The position numbers were made by a program, and so were the translations under genes. Shown here one piece after another: positions 40,540 through 49,757 of a stretch of DNA of 64,000 nucleotides (its first letter is position 1; the number at the start of each line of letters is the position of its first letter). The notes beneath the pieces are model-generated. The model searched no databases, had not been told where the DNA came from, and saw only the letters and a list, made by a program, of their open reading frames with translations. This DNA is from Chitinophagaceae bacterium (GTDB lineage: Bacteria > Bacteroidota > Bacteroidia > Chitinophagales > Chitinophagaceae). Where the stretch lies: positions 1 through 64,000 of the forward strand of contig JABFRU010000047.1 in the NCBI GenBank assembly GCA_013140985.1, in the 5' to 3' direction.

Positions 40540-43500
40540 TTACCCGGTATAAATATGCAGTTTTACCTCTGTACCAGCAGGTACGTTATTGCTATCAGTA
40601 ATGTCTTTTATTTTTACTTCAAAGGCCTGTCCATATTGCTGGCGCAAAATATTCAACCGGTCATATACTAATGAAAGGCCTTTTGATTTATGTTGGCCAT
40701 GCCCGTTTTGTTTTAAACGGGCCGAGGCATCCCGGCCAATTCCGTTGTCTGTTACCGTACATAATAACAGATCATCGCTGCTAAGTTCAAAATGTATCCG
40801 TACCCATCGTTCGCCCTGTTTGGGCATCAGGCCATGCCAGATAGAATTTTCAACAAAAGGCTGAACGATCATGGGAGGAATTTTTATTTCATCATCGTCA
40901 ATAGCAGGGTCTGTTTTTATTTCGTAGTTAAAATTTCCATCAAAACGCAATTGCTCCAGTTCTAAGTAAAGGGTAAGCACTTCCAGTTCTTTTTCCAGTG
41001 AAATAAAGTCCTGGTCACTATGGTTAAGCACCTCCCGTTGCAATTTGGAAAATTTTGACAGGTACTTGTTGGCCTCCACTACATTCCCTTGCAAAATGTA
41101 TTGTTGCACACTGTTCAGGGCATTAAAGATAAAATGCGGGTTCATTTGAGCCCTCAGGGTGGTGAGCTGGGAAGTCGCAAGGTCTTTATTAAGCTTCAGC
41201 ACTTCCATTTCTTTTTCCCGGCCCTGCTGTTGTGCTTCTATCTTATCAATTTTATCGGCCAGCATAGAAGCAATAGTAGTGAGTATCTGCAAATGTCGTT
41301 CTGTATAAAAACCCTTTTCTGAATGTTCAGTGTTAATAGCCCCGATGGCTTCATCATTTTTAATAATCGGCACACATAATTCACTTAGCCTTATTTTATC
41401 ATCGGCAGCAAAATACCTGTTGTCTTTTGAAGTATCATTGATCAGCAGGGGACGTTTGCTTTCCACTGACGCACCTACTATCCCTTTTCCTTTTGGCACA
41501 TGGTATTTATTTTTATCCATTTTAGCCTGCATGGATCCTTTTATCCCATAGCCTGCTTTTTGAAGCAGCAGTGTTTTGCCAAGGTCCCATAAATAGATCA
41601 TACAGTCCTCAAACTCCAGTTTGCCGATCAGGTTTTTGGCCACATCCCATAACAGCTCATCCGTATTATCATGCTGGTGTATGGTGGCGCCAAAAAAACC
41701 GGTTACATTTTCAATTTCCAGTTGATAGCGATAATTAACGGCTTTTAGTTTCTCAATTTCTGTTTTCTCCGATTCCTTTTTCTTTATGCCTTCTTCCCTT
41801 CTCCTGATAAAATAGAAAATACTGCCGGCTGCTGCTATTGCTGCCAATAAACGGAACCACCATGTTTTATAAAATGGCGGTGGTATATAAATACTGATCT
41901 CGTTATCTGCATTCACCCAATTGCGGTTATCATTGCTGGCCCTTACTTTAAAAACATATTTGCCCGGCGCCAGTGAATTATACCTTACTGAATTCTCGTT
42001 AATCACCTGTATCCACTCTTTATCCTGTCCCTCTAATTTATATTGGTAAAAAATACGAAGCTGCGGCAGGTATTCAATTGTATTGAAATGAAAAGTGATA
42101 TTGTTATCGCTGCTACGCAAACGAAATGAATGGCTTTGCGTAAGCTCTTCTTTCAAGTTCTCGGATTCAAAACCACTGATGGCAGCTTTTAAAACCTGCT
42201 TGTAGTTGTATAGATCGTCCGGATAAAAATACTGTATGCCTTTTTCAGTGCCCCAGAACAGTTCATCATCCCCCGCCCGGAAATAAGCCCATTTGCGTAT
42301 CTCTTCAATACTCAGCCCATAGCCCTGGTCAAAATATTTCAGGCTCGCATCCGCAGGATTATAACAGGCAATGCCAGTTATATTGCTCATCCACATCCTG
42401 CCTTTTGCATCAGGCATTAGTATGTTCACCCTGCTATTTACCAATCCTTCTTTCGCAGTAATTGTTTTTGTTTTTCCATCGGCAAAAAATATTTGCAACC
42501 CTTTGCTAGTACCGGCATAAATATTATTTGCATTGTCTTTATTGACACAGGAGACATGATTGCCGGGCAAACCTTCCTTAGTAGTAAATTGCTGAACAGT
42601 GCCTGCGGTCTTATTATATTTCCATAACCCCCTGCCACCCGTAGCTATCCAGATATAACCAGGGTCATTAAAAAAAATATCCAGTACCGAAATGCCCTTT
42701 AACTGGTGGAGCGGCGTATTGCGTAAATCGTCAATTTCAAAAGTAGAAGGGTTAATGCGCCGCAAGCCGTTATGTGTACCAATCCACATCCATCCGTCAT
42801 CACCATTTGTAATATGCTCAGCCCAGGTAGCCATCAATCCATTTTTATTGATTGTATCAAACGGAAATTGTTTTACTAGTTTTTCGTTCTTATCAATTAC
42901 TGCAATTCCCATGGTGGAAGTAAGAAACCAAAGCCGGCCCATTTTATCAAAGGCTAATAAGGAAGCCCCTTCTTCATTGGCAACAGGCTTGCCATCTATC
43001 ACGGCATAGTTAACGAAAGTGCTTTGGTTCGTATTCCTGTTCCAGCGAAGCAGGCTGGTGCTGCCGCCGATGTAATACTCCTCCTTGTTCTTTTGAATAA
43101 TACTATTAATATAACCATCATAACTGCTGCCTGCTTTGTCAGCAAAAAAAGTTTGTTGCCTGATCACAGCATCGGTCTTAAAATAACAAATACCATTGTG
43201 GCGGGAGCCGATAAAAACCCAGCCTTCATTGCTTTTATAAATTACAGAAGGCCGGTTGTTGAGCAGGGTGGATGGATCGCCGGCACGGTGCAGGTATTGT
43301 GTCAATTTTTTTCCGGTGATATTGAAAAGATAGAGCCCATCCCGTAAAGAGGCCAGTAGCAAGTTGTCTTTATCCAGCAGCTCTGCCGCAACAATACGCT
43401 GTGCAATGGGCTGGCCGTACTGATCATTTATACTCCGCAACGGGTAACTTATTTCCCGGGTGCCGAGATTAATTGATTTTATTTCTTTTGCTGCATTATC

Positions 43501-44232
43501 ATACAAAAGCAGTTCTCCTTGCTGCCATTGCCCCAATACAGTTGCACCAGGACAATGATAGTTGCCTGTGATTTTTTTTTCTTTAAAATGGATGACATAA
43601 AGATCATCCCTCACACTAAAAGCAAAACTGTTGTTGTCAAACTTTTCTACCTGTATATTACTTTTTGTGATAAGTGAATCAGCGCCGGGTATATTTATCA
43701 ATGAAAAATCAGGCAGCGTTAACGAATCCTTTCCCTTTATTTCTTTGTTTGCCGGAAAGGTGAAGAATCCTTTTTTGGTAAACAGCACAAGGCCCTGCCC
43801 GCCTGTATTTAATATTCGCCTTACGGGAAGTATTTTATCATCTGCATATAAGGATACTTTATAAAATTTCCTGTTTTCATCAATCAGGGTAACAAAGCCA
43901 TCATCGCACCGGACCCAAATGCGGTTGTTGTTGTCGCATATAAGCTCCGATATATTATTATTAGCTAATTGCGGAAAACCATCTTTAAAAAAACGGGTAA
44001 CCGTTTTTCCATTAAAGCGGTTGAGCCCTTCATTAGTCCCGATCCAGAGGTTGCTGTTTTTATCGGTACAGATGCTGGTTACATAATTATCTGAGAGGCC
44101 CTGCTCTATATTCAACTGGTAAAAGAGCAGGTTGTGCGGCTGATTTTTGTTTTGTGCAAATACAGCCGTGGCCATCAGCAGTAATAAAATTATGCAGATT
44201 GTATGTAGTGCATATATTCTTCGCCTGGACAT
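40540..44232 (-). CDS. Propeller-type sensor histidine kinase with GAF domain (locus A)
   Basis: A 1230-residue sensor. Signal peptide, then two-component regulator propeller repeats in the periplasm (e.g. SICTDKNSNLWIGTNEGLNR, WMWIGTHNGLRRINPST). A Y_Y_Y domain comes next (~727-780, FYQYKLEGQDKEW), then one membrane span (~790-810, WWFRLLAAIAAAGSIFYFI). A cytoplasmic GAF domain (~856-987, WDVAKNLIGKLEFEDCMIYL) precedes the LytS-type kinase: phospho-acceptor His in AQMNPHFIFNALNSVQQYIL (~1030), and ATP lid VTDNGIGRD. It is followed by its LytTR regulator and preceded, in the same operon, by three fibre protein genes. The ligand is unknown. Confidence 0.93.
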   Translation of the reverse strand: MSRRRIYALHTICIILLLLMATAVFAQNKNQPHNLLFYQLNIEQGLSDNYVTSICTDKNSNLWIGTNEGLNRFNGKTVTRFFKDGFPQLANNNISELICDNNNRIWVRCDDGFVTLIDENRKFYKVSLYADDKILPVRRILNTGGQGLVLFTKKGFFTFPANKEIKGKDSLTLPDFSLINIPGADSLITKSNIQVEKFDNNSFAFSVRDDLYVIHFKEKKITGNYHCPGATVLGQWQQGELLLYDNAAKEIKSINLGTREISYPLRSINDQYGQPIAQRIVAAELLDKDNLLLASLRDGLYLFNITGKKLTQYLHRAGDPSTLLNNRPSVIYKSNEGWVFIGSRHNGICYFKTDAVIRQQTFFADKAGSSYDGYINSIIQKNKEEYYIGGSTSLLRWNRNTNQSTFVNYAVIDGKPVANEEGASLLAFDKMGRLWFLTSTMGIAVIDKNEKLVKQFPFDTINKNGLMATWAEHITNGDDGWMWIGTHNGLRRINPSTFEIDDLRNTPLHQLKGISVLDIFFNDPGYIWIATGGRGLWKYNKTAGTVQQFTTKEGLPGNHVSCVNKDNANNIYAGTSKGLQIFFADGKTKTITAKEGLVNSRVNILMPDAKGRMWMSNITGIACYNPADASLKYFDQGYGLSIEEIRKWAYFRAGDDELFWGTEKGIQYFYPDDLYNYKQVLKAAISGFESENLKEELTQSHSFRLRSSDNNITFHFNTIEYLPQLRIFYQYKLEGQDKEWIQVINENSVRYNSLAPGKYVFKVRASNDNRNWVNADNEISIYIPPPFYKTWWFRLLAAIAAAGSIFYFIRRREEGIKKKESEKTEIEKLKAVNYRYQLEIENVTGFFGATIHQHDNTDELLWDVAKNLIGKLEFEDCMIYLWDLGKTLLLQKAGYGIKGSMQAKMDKNKYHVPKGKGIVGASVESKRPLLINDTSKDNRYFAADDKIRLSELCVPIIKNDEAIGAINTEHSEKGFYTERHLQILTTIASMLADKIDKIEAQQQGREKEMEVLKLNKDLATSQLTTLRAQMNPHFIFNALNSVQQYILQGNVVEANKYLSKFSKLQREVLNHSDQDFISLEKELEVLTLYLELEQLRFDGNFNYEIKTDPAIDDDEIKIPPMIVQPFVENSIWHGLMPKQGERWVRIHFELSSDDLLLCTVTDNGIGRDASARLKQNGHGQHKSKGLSLVYDRLNILRQQYGQAFEVKIKDITDSNNVPAGTEVKLHIYTG

Positions 44233-44264
44233 ATAAATTAAAAATACCGAAAAGCCTGTTTTGC

Positions 44265-46058
44265 TTACAGGCTGCCCGCCTGCTTTTGCTTTATTAATTC
44301 TATTTCTTTCTGCTGCTGAAGGATGATGGCCTTCAGTGCTTCAATTTCTATTTTCAGGCTACTTGTTATTTTTTCAGTTTCTGTTTTTTGTAAAGATGTT
44401 CTTTTTTCCAATGCCTGTATAGCAATTAGATTCACTCCGTCAAAATCAGCAGAGTTAATAGTAGTGTCATTACCGATAGTTCCATATTTATCTTTTCCAA
44501 AAGCGGCATAAAAATCCTGCGCCATAGGGCCGTAGTGCCGGAATTTTGAAGCATCCTGTTTTTTATAATTCCAGCTTGTAAGGTTCATGGCTGATATCTT
44601 TTTTAAAAAATCTTCGCCGTTTATTTTCTCAAAATTTTCTTTCAACCGAACATCACTGGTAGTACTCCATGCATTGGTACCGGCTGCCAATAAACAACTT
44701 TCGGCTGTGGTTGCTGCCGCACTTGTAAAAAAACGATAACCGCCATCAAACCTTGCACGGAAAGAATTAGGAATGGCGGATGCTAAAACTGTTGTGGTTG
44801 AATTATCTCCTATTATTAATGCACCTTCTTCACCACTTGTGGAAACATAGTTGCCAATGGCGGTGGAATAGTCTCCGCTTGCAGTCGTATTTCGCCCCAT
44901 AGCTGTAGCAGCAAAGCCGCTTGCAGTGGTTGTCATCCCCATGGCAGTTGCCCAGCTTTGACTGGCAACGGTAGATTTGCCCATAGCTGTTGAAAATGTG
45001 CCACTTGCTGTTGTACCATCTCCCATGGCTGTTGATCTTGCGCCGCTTGCAGTTGTATTAAATCCTATGGCAGTTGCATTATCGCCGGATGCTTCTGTGT
45101 TATTGCCCATTGCGGTGCTATAAAATCCACTTGCTATGTTATTATCCCCGAGGGAAATACAGGAAGTGCCGCTTGCAACAGCATTGTGGCCTATTGCTAC
45201 AGCATTGCTGCCACCTGCGTTGCTACTATGTCCAATGGCTGTGGCATAAGCTCCCAATGCAAAATTATTTCGCCCAATTGCTGTTGAATTAAGCCCGTTT
45301 GCAACTGATATTTCACCGATAGCTGTTGAATATAAGCCGGCACAGGTATTTCCAACCCCTAATGAAGTACTGTAGTTTCCTATTGCAAATGAGTTAAATC
45401 CTAACGCTGTTGAATAGATACCGGTTGTTACGTTACTTATACCCCCACTTCTTATTGCCCCGGTCTTAACATCAAAGTAAAAAGCCTTACCTGTAATACC
45501 TGATACATTAGGTTGTGAACTGCTATTATCAAACAACCGCCTGAAGAGTATTGAAAACCCGGCGCCGTTGTTTCCATCAGCGTTACTTGTAAAAAATACA
45601 AGCAGCCTGCCTGAATTGAAATTTATTTCGCCGGTAGAAACATACCCGCTTCCAATTGCCATTAACGGGTTACCACCACCATCTTGTATAAAAATTGAAT
45701 CGCCTGTACCAAGATCCAGACTTTCTATGGATATGGCTATGCCAACACAATTTGAAGCAGCAAGAATATCAACATTACATGCCTGGCTGTTTGTATAATT
45801 TCCTGCCGGGCCGCCGGGATCAAAAAAACGACCTGTCGAATCGGAGGACAGAAAAAAAGTAACTCCCGGATTAATCATTGTTTTTATCTGGCCTGCAGTT
45901 GGTGTTGAATTTGTTGCTGTTGTTGGCGTATTCACAAGGAGACTACCCGATACCTCGAGTTTATTTGAAGGCTGAGATGTTCCAATACCTACATTTTGTG
46001 CATGTATATGCGTGGATATGATTACGATGATAAAAAGCAAAAGAAGGATTGATTTCAT
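44265..46058 (-). CDS. CUB / YadA-head / S74 surface protein 1 (locus A)
   Basis: A 597-residue exported protein. Signal peptide, GIGTSQPSNKLEVSG motif, then a CUB-like domain (~75-190: FDPGGPAGNY, ESLDLGTGDSIFIQ). Then come ~14 tandem 14-residue YadA-head repeats (e.g. STAMGNNTEASGDN, ATAIGFNTTASGAR), a short β segment, and an S74 intramolecular chaperone domain (SDVRLKENFEKINGEDF, then FRHYGPMAQDFYAAF). A C-terminal coiled coil ends it. S74 domains cleave themselves off after fibre trimerisation in phage tail proteins; cleavage here is inferred. The gene is 7 bases from the next upstream paralogue and 32 bases before the kinase. Confidence 0.88.
   Translation of the reverse strand: MKSILLLLFIIVIISTHIHAQNVGIGTSQPSNKLEVSGSLLVNTPTTATNSTPTAGQIKTMINPGVTFFLSSDSTGRFFDPGGPAGNYTNSQACNVDILAASNCVGIAISIESLDLGTGDSIFIQDGGGNPLMAIGSGYVSTGEINFNSGRLLVFFTSNADGNNGAGFSILFRRLFDNSSSQPNVSGITGKAFYFDVKTGAIRSGGISNVTTGIYSTALGFNSFAIGNYSTSLGVGNTCAGLYSTAIGEISVANGLNSTAIGRNNFALGAYATAIGHSSNAGGSNAVAIGHNAVASGTSCISLGDNNIASGFYSTAMGNNTEASGDNATAIGFNTTASGARSTAMGDGTTASGTFSTAMGKSTVASQSWATAMGMTTTASGFAATAMGRNTTASGDYSTAIGNYVSTSGEEGALIIGDNSTTTVLASAIPNSFRARFDGGYRFFTSAAATTAESCLLAAGTNAWSTTSDVRLKENFEKINGEDFLKKISAMNLTSWNYKKQDASKFRHYGPMAQDFYAAFGKDKYGTIGNDTTINSADFDGVNLIAIQALEKRTSLQKTETEKITSSLKIEIEALKAIILQQQKEIELIKQKQAGSL
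44838..45430 (-). repeat. Tandem 42-bp units coding 14-residue YadA-head repeats (gene 1)
   Basis: About 14 in-frame units with the protein pattern (S/A)TA(M/I)GxxxxASGxx. Units are similar, not identical, at DNA level. Confidence 0.85.
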
Positions 46059-46065
46059 GGGTAAA

Positions 46066-48072
46066 TTATTTTGTTGTCAATAAATTATTTGGACAATCGC
46101 AATCACATTTTTTATTTTTTTTGAGTTCATCCATTTCCTTTCTTATCTGAAGTAGCATATTTTTTAACTCATCGTTTTCCAGTTTTTGTGCAGTTGTTCT
46201 TTTTTCCAGTGCCTGGATGGCAATTAAATTCACCCCATCAAAATCGGCAGAGTTGATGGTGGTGTCGTTACCAATGGTGCCGTATTTATCTTTTCCAAAA
46301 GCAGCATAAAAATCCTGCGCCATGGGGCCGTAGTGGCGGAATGTTCTTGCATCCTGCGATTTGTAATTCCAGGAAGTGAGTTCCATCTTTGCAATTTTTT
46401 TTAAAAAATCCTCGCCATCTGTGGAGGCTAAATTTTCTTTGAGGGTTTTATCACTGGCCGTACTCCAGGCATTGGCGCCTGCGGCAAGCAGACAATAAGA
46501 AGAAAGGGTACTGCTGGTATAAAAAATATAACCCCCGTCAAACCTGGCCCTGAAAGTGTTTGGATTGGCAGAGTTTGTAACAGTCGTTGTGGAATTATCT
46601 CCAATAATAAAGGCTCCGTTCTTATTATTGGTAGAAACAAAATTACCCATCGCTGTTGAAGCTGAACCATTGGCTGTTAGATTATTTCCTATTGCAGTAG
46701 ATTGAGAACCTGAGGCTTTTGCATAATATCCCATTGCTGTGGACTTAGCACCGCTGGCAATTGCATTATCTCCCATGGCAGTAGAACGTAAACCTGTTGC
46801 ACTTCCATAGCCCATTGCTGTGGAATAATCCCCGGTGGCTACGGAAAAGCCGCCCATAGCAGTTGCGCCAACACCACTTGCAATATTTTGATTACCCATT
46901 GCGGTAGAGTAATTACCACTTGCTGTAACATTGTTTCCTGATGCAGTTGCGGCATCACCACTTGCAGTACTCTGGCTACCCAGTGCTGTTGAGTAGCTGG
47001 CGCTTGCAGTAGTATAATAGCCTAATGAGATAGATGCAGTAGTGCCATTAGCAACAGCATTATAACCCATGGCCGTACTTGCATAACCACTGGATTCGCA
47101 ATTATATCCGGCAGCAAAAGAAAGATAGCCTCCGGAGGTAGAATATTTCCCCATTGCAGTAGAATGCTGACCACTGGCGGTTAAGTAGCTTCCTATCGCT
47201 GTAGCGTTTTCCCCACTTGCAGTATTAATCATTCCCATTGCTACTGAATTATTTCCAGTGGCTTCGCTAATCCAGCCTAGTGCTACGGAATTTGTTCCGA
47301 TGGCCTTTGCAGAACTACCCAAAGCAACAGAACCATCTCCATTAGCTACTGTATAATTTCCAAGAGACGTTGCTCCCCATCCACCTGCGACTGCGTTGGA
47401 TCCCATTGCGGTTGAATACTGCCCACGGTATGATGTGTTAATATAGCCAGCTCTGAATATCCCTTTTTTAATATCAAAGAACATAGAGTTGTCAATAGGG
47501 GCGGTAACCTCCTGTAATGCAGAATTGTTTTTAAATAAACGGCGGAACAGGATTGAAAAACCAGCACCATTTACAGCATCTGCATTACTTTTGAAAATGA
47601 CCCTGATGTAGTTTGTATTAAATATCCACTTACCTGTACTTGTATATCCATTACCAATAGCCAGCAGCCTGGTAGGCCCATAAGATAAACTTTCTATAAT
47701 AACTGAATCACCGGTACCCAGGTCTATACTTTCAATTATAAGCTCAGTACCTACAGAGAGATTAAATTCATCCTGAGTGATAATCAGGGCGCTTAAAAGG
47801 TTACTCAGGTAATTACCGGCAGGTCCGCCCGGATCATAGAAACGGCCTGTAGAATCAACGCCGCCAAAACCGCTGGTCTGGTCATTGATCATTGTTCTGT
47901 GTTGTGCCGGTGTGGGCGCAGTAGTGACTGTGGTAGTTGGAGTACTTACCAAAAAACTTCCGGCAACATGTACTTTGGCCTGGGGTTCGCTGGTACCAAA
48001 ACCATAATTCTGTGCGGAAATTGTTTTTGCTAACGTAAAAAGCAGGATAACAGCTGTAAGTCTCTTCTTCAT
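46066..48072 (-). CDS. CUB / YadA-head / S74 surface protein 2 (locus A)
   Basis: A 668-residue paralogue with the same order of parts: signal peptide, CUB-like domain (YDPGGPAGNYLSNLL, ESIDLGTGDSVIIES), the longest head-repeat array of the three (about 19 units, e.g. STAMGYNAVANGTT, SVALGSSAKAIGTN), S74 domain (FRHYGPMAQDFYAAFGKDKY, then the Glu-Lys-Arg-Thr end), coiled-coil tail and a final Cys-rich KKCDCDCPNN. The chaperone region is nearly identical in protein sequence to that of gene 1. Spacing of 7 and 8 bases to its neighbours implies one transcript. Confidence 0.88.
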   Translation of the reverse strand: MKKRLTAVILLFTLAKTISAQNYGFGTSEPQAKVHVAGSFLVSTPTTTVTTAPTPAQHRTMINDQTSGFGGVDSTGRFYDPGGPAGNYLSNLLSALIITQDEFNLSVGTELIIESIDLGTGDSVIIESLSYGPTRLLAIGNGYTSTGKWIFNTNYIRVIFKSNADAVNGAGFSILFRRLFKNNSALQEVTAPIDNSMFFDIKKGIFRAGYINTSYRGQYSTAMGSNAVAGGWGATSLGNYTVANGDGSVALGSSAKAIGTNSVALGWISEATGNNSVAMGMINTASGENATAIGSYLTASGQHSTAMGKYSTSGGYLSFAAGYNCESSGYASTAMGYNAVANGTTASISLGYYTTASASYSTALGSQSTASGDAATASGNNVTASGNYSTAMGNQNIASGVGATAMGGFSVATGDYSTAMGYGSATGLRSTAMGDNAIASGAKSTAMGYYAKASGSQSTAIGNNLTANGSASTAMGNFVSTNNKNGAFIIGDNSTTTVTNSANPNTFRARFDGGYIFYTSSTLSSYCLLAAGANAWSTASDKTLKENLASTDGEDFLKKIAKMELTSWNYKSQDARTFRHYGPMAQDFYAAFGKDKYGTIGNDTTINSADFDGVNLIAIQALEKRTTAQKLENDELKNMLLQIRKEMDELKKNKKCDCDCPNNLLTTK
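46640..47430 (-). repeat. Tandem 42-bp units coding 14-residue head repeats (gene 2)
   Basis: About 19 in-frame units, patterns STAMGxxxxASGxx and SVALGxxxxAxGxN. Longest array of the trio. Confidence 0.85.
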
Positions 48073-48080
48073 AAAAGTTA

Positions 48081-49661
48081 TTATTTTTGGTTGCGGGATA
48101 ATATAATTTCTAATTTTAGCAGCTTCGTTTTAATATCTTCTATTTCTTTATTCGTTATTTGCTGCTGCTGTTTCAACGCATTATTTTCTTTTTCTAATTG
48201 TTCAATCTTTTGCGTTCTTTTTTCCAATGCCTGTATGGCAATCAAGTTCACCCCATCAAAATCCGCAGAGTTGATCGTTGTATCATTTCCAATAGTTCCA
48301 AATTCATCTTTTCCAAAAGCGGCATAAAAATCCTGGGCCATGGGGCCGTAGTGGCGTTGCTTCAATGGATTTTGAGAGAGATAATTCCAGCTACCGAGTT
48401 TCATTGTTGCAATCTTTTTTAAAAAATCTTCACCATCAGCTATTGTTATTTTTTCTTTTAATCTTGAATCACTTGCTGTAACCCAGGCATTGCCACCGGC
48501 AGGCAACTGGCAACTTTCTGCATTGATAGCTGCGGCACTGGTGAAGAAGCGGTAACCACCATCAAACCTTGCACGGAAGGAATTGGCGGTGGCGATGTTG
48601 AGAATAGTGGTGGTTGAGTTATCTCCTATAATTAATGCTCCGTCAAAATTATTTGTGGAGACATAGCTTCCCATAGCAGTGGAATAATTGCCGTTGGCAA
48701 TTGTAGTGCGACCCATTGCGGTAGAGTAATTGCCACTGGCAATCGTGGAAGAACCCATGGCAGTAGCTGCTATACCACTGGCAGTAGTAGAAGAACCCAT
48801 TGATGTAGAAGAACTGCCGGAAGCAATGGTATTATTTCCCATGGCAACGGCAGTTTCACCACTGGCGCCTGTTTCACTTCCGATAGCGGTAGAAAAATTT
48901 GCGGATGCAATAGTATTATAGCCCATGGCAACGCTGAATATACCACTTGCAGTAACACCGGTGCCAATAGCTACAGATTGGGCTGCGCTTGCTACTGCTG
49001 ATGAACCCATGGCAACAGATTTATCTCCCCTCAATGCATTACTTATAGTGCCGCTTCTAAATACCCCGGTTTTAACATCAAAAAAAAAGGTATTACCTAC
49101 AAAACCATCTGCCTCTTGCAGCATGCTGGATTCATTTTGAAGTTTCTTAAGCAGTAAGGAAAACCCGGCACCAGTGTTGCCATCTGCATTACTTTTAAAA
49201 AGTAAGTAAACAGAAGAAGAATTGAAAACCCATTTACCGGTAATCGTATAACCATTCCCAACTGCCATCAAAGTAGTTCCCGTTGCAGAAGATTTTATTA
49301 TCAGCGAATCACCGGTTCCTAAATCCATACTTTCTACAGTAAGTTCAACACCCGGATTAGTAAGTCCCGGGAAAAAAGCATTGGCTGTAAGATTGGCTAA
49401 ATAATTTCCGGCAGGCCCGCCGGGGTCGTACACTCTGCCCGTTGCATCACTTGTTTGAAAATTAAAACTATTACCGTTTATCAATGTGTGAGTTTGCCCG
49501 GCTGTCGGCGGTGTACTCGTTGATGATACAGGTACTGTTACCAATAAACTTCCATGTACTTGTAGTTTGTTTTGTGGCTCTGTGGTGCCGATGCCTACGT
49601 TTTGGGCGGCAAGATTATGAATCAGTGAAACTGCTAGGGCAAAAAAGGGAATTTTTTTCAT
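48081..49661 (-). CDS. CUB / YadA-head / S74 surface protein 3 (locus A)
   Basis: A 526-residue paralogue with the shortest head array (about 9 units, e.g. AVAMGNNTIASGSS, STSMGSSTTASGIA), between a CUB-like domain (YDPGGPAGNYLANLT, ESMDLGTGDSLII) and an S74 domain (SDSRLKEKITIADGEDF, RHYGPMAQDFYAAFGKDEF). A C-terminal coiled coil (KIEQLEKENNALKQQQQITN) follows. It is the first gene of the locus A operon; the BNR protein gene lies 96 bases upstream and has separate character. Array length differences among the three suggest unit gain or loss. Confidence 0.88.
   Translation of the reverse strand: MKKIPFFALAVSLIHNLAAQNVGIGTTEPQNKLQVHGSLLVTVPVSSTSTPPTAGQTHTLINGNSFNFQTSDATGRVYDPGGPAGNYLANLTANAFFPGLTNPGVELTVESMDLGTGDSLIIKSSATGTTLMAVGNGYTITGKWVFNSSSVYLLFKSNADGNTGAGFSLLLKKLQNESSMLQEADGFVGNTFFFDVKTGVFRSGTISNALRGDKSVAMGSSAVASAAQSVAIGTGVTASGIFSVAMGYNTIASANFSTAIGSETGASGETAVAMGNNTIASGSSSTSMGSSTTASGIAATAMGSSTIASGNYSTAMGRTTIANGNYSTAMGSYVSTNNFDGALIIGDNSTTTILNIATANSFRARFDGGYRFFTSAAAINAESCQLPAGGNAWVTASDSRLKEKITIADGEDFLKKIATMKLGSWNYLSQNPLKQRHYGPMAQDFYAAFGKDEFGTIGNDTTINSADFDGVNLIAIQALEKRTQKIEQLEKENNALKQQQQITNKEIEDIKTKLLKLEIILSRNQK
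48650..49035 (-). repeat. Tandem 42-bp units coding 14-residue head repeats (gene 3)
   Basis: About 9 in-frame units of the same pattern as in the two paralogues. Confidence 0.85.
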
Positions 49662-49757
49662 ACCCGGAATTTTAGACTACATAATTACCCTGCCTGAACA
49701 GGAAGACATAATCTGGTTATGCAACGGCAATAAGCAGTTAGCCAATGGCGGAAGAAT

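Noticed and set aside
44265-49661. Classical trimeric autotransporter adhesins
   Set aside because: Head repeats are present but there is no YadA-type C-terminal membrane anchor; the end is an S74 chaperone and coil.
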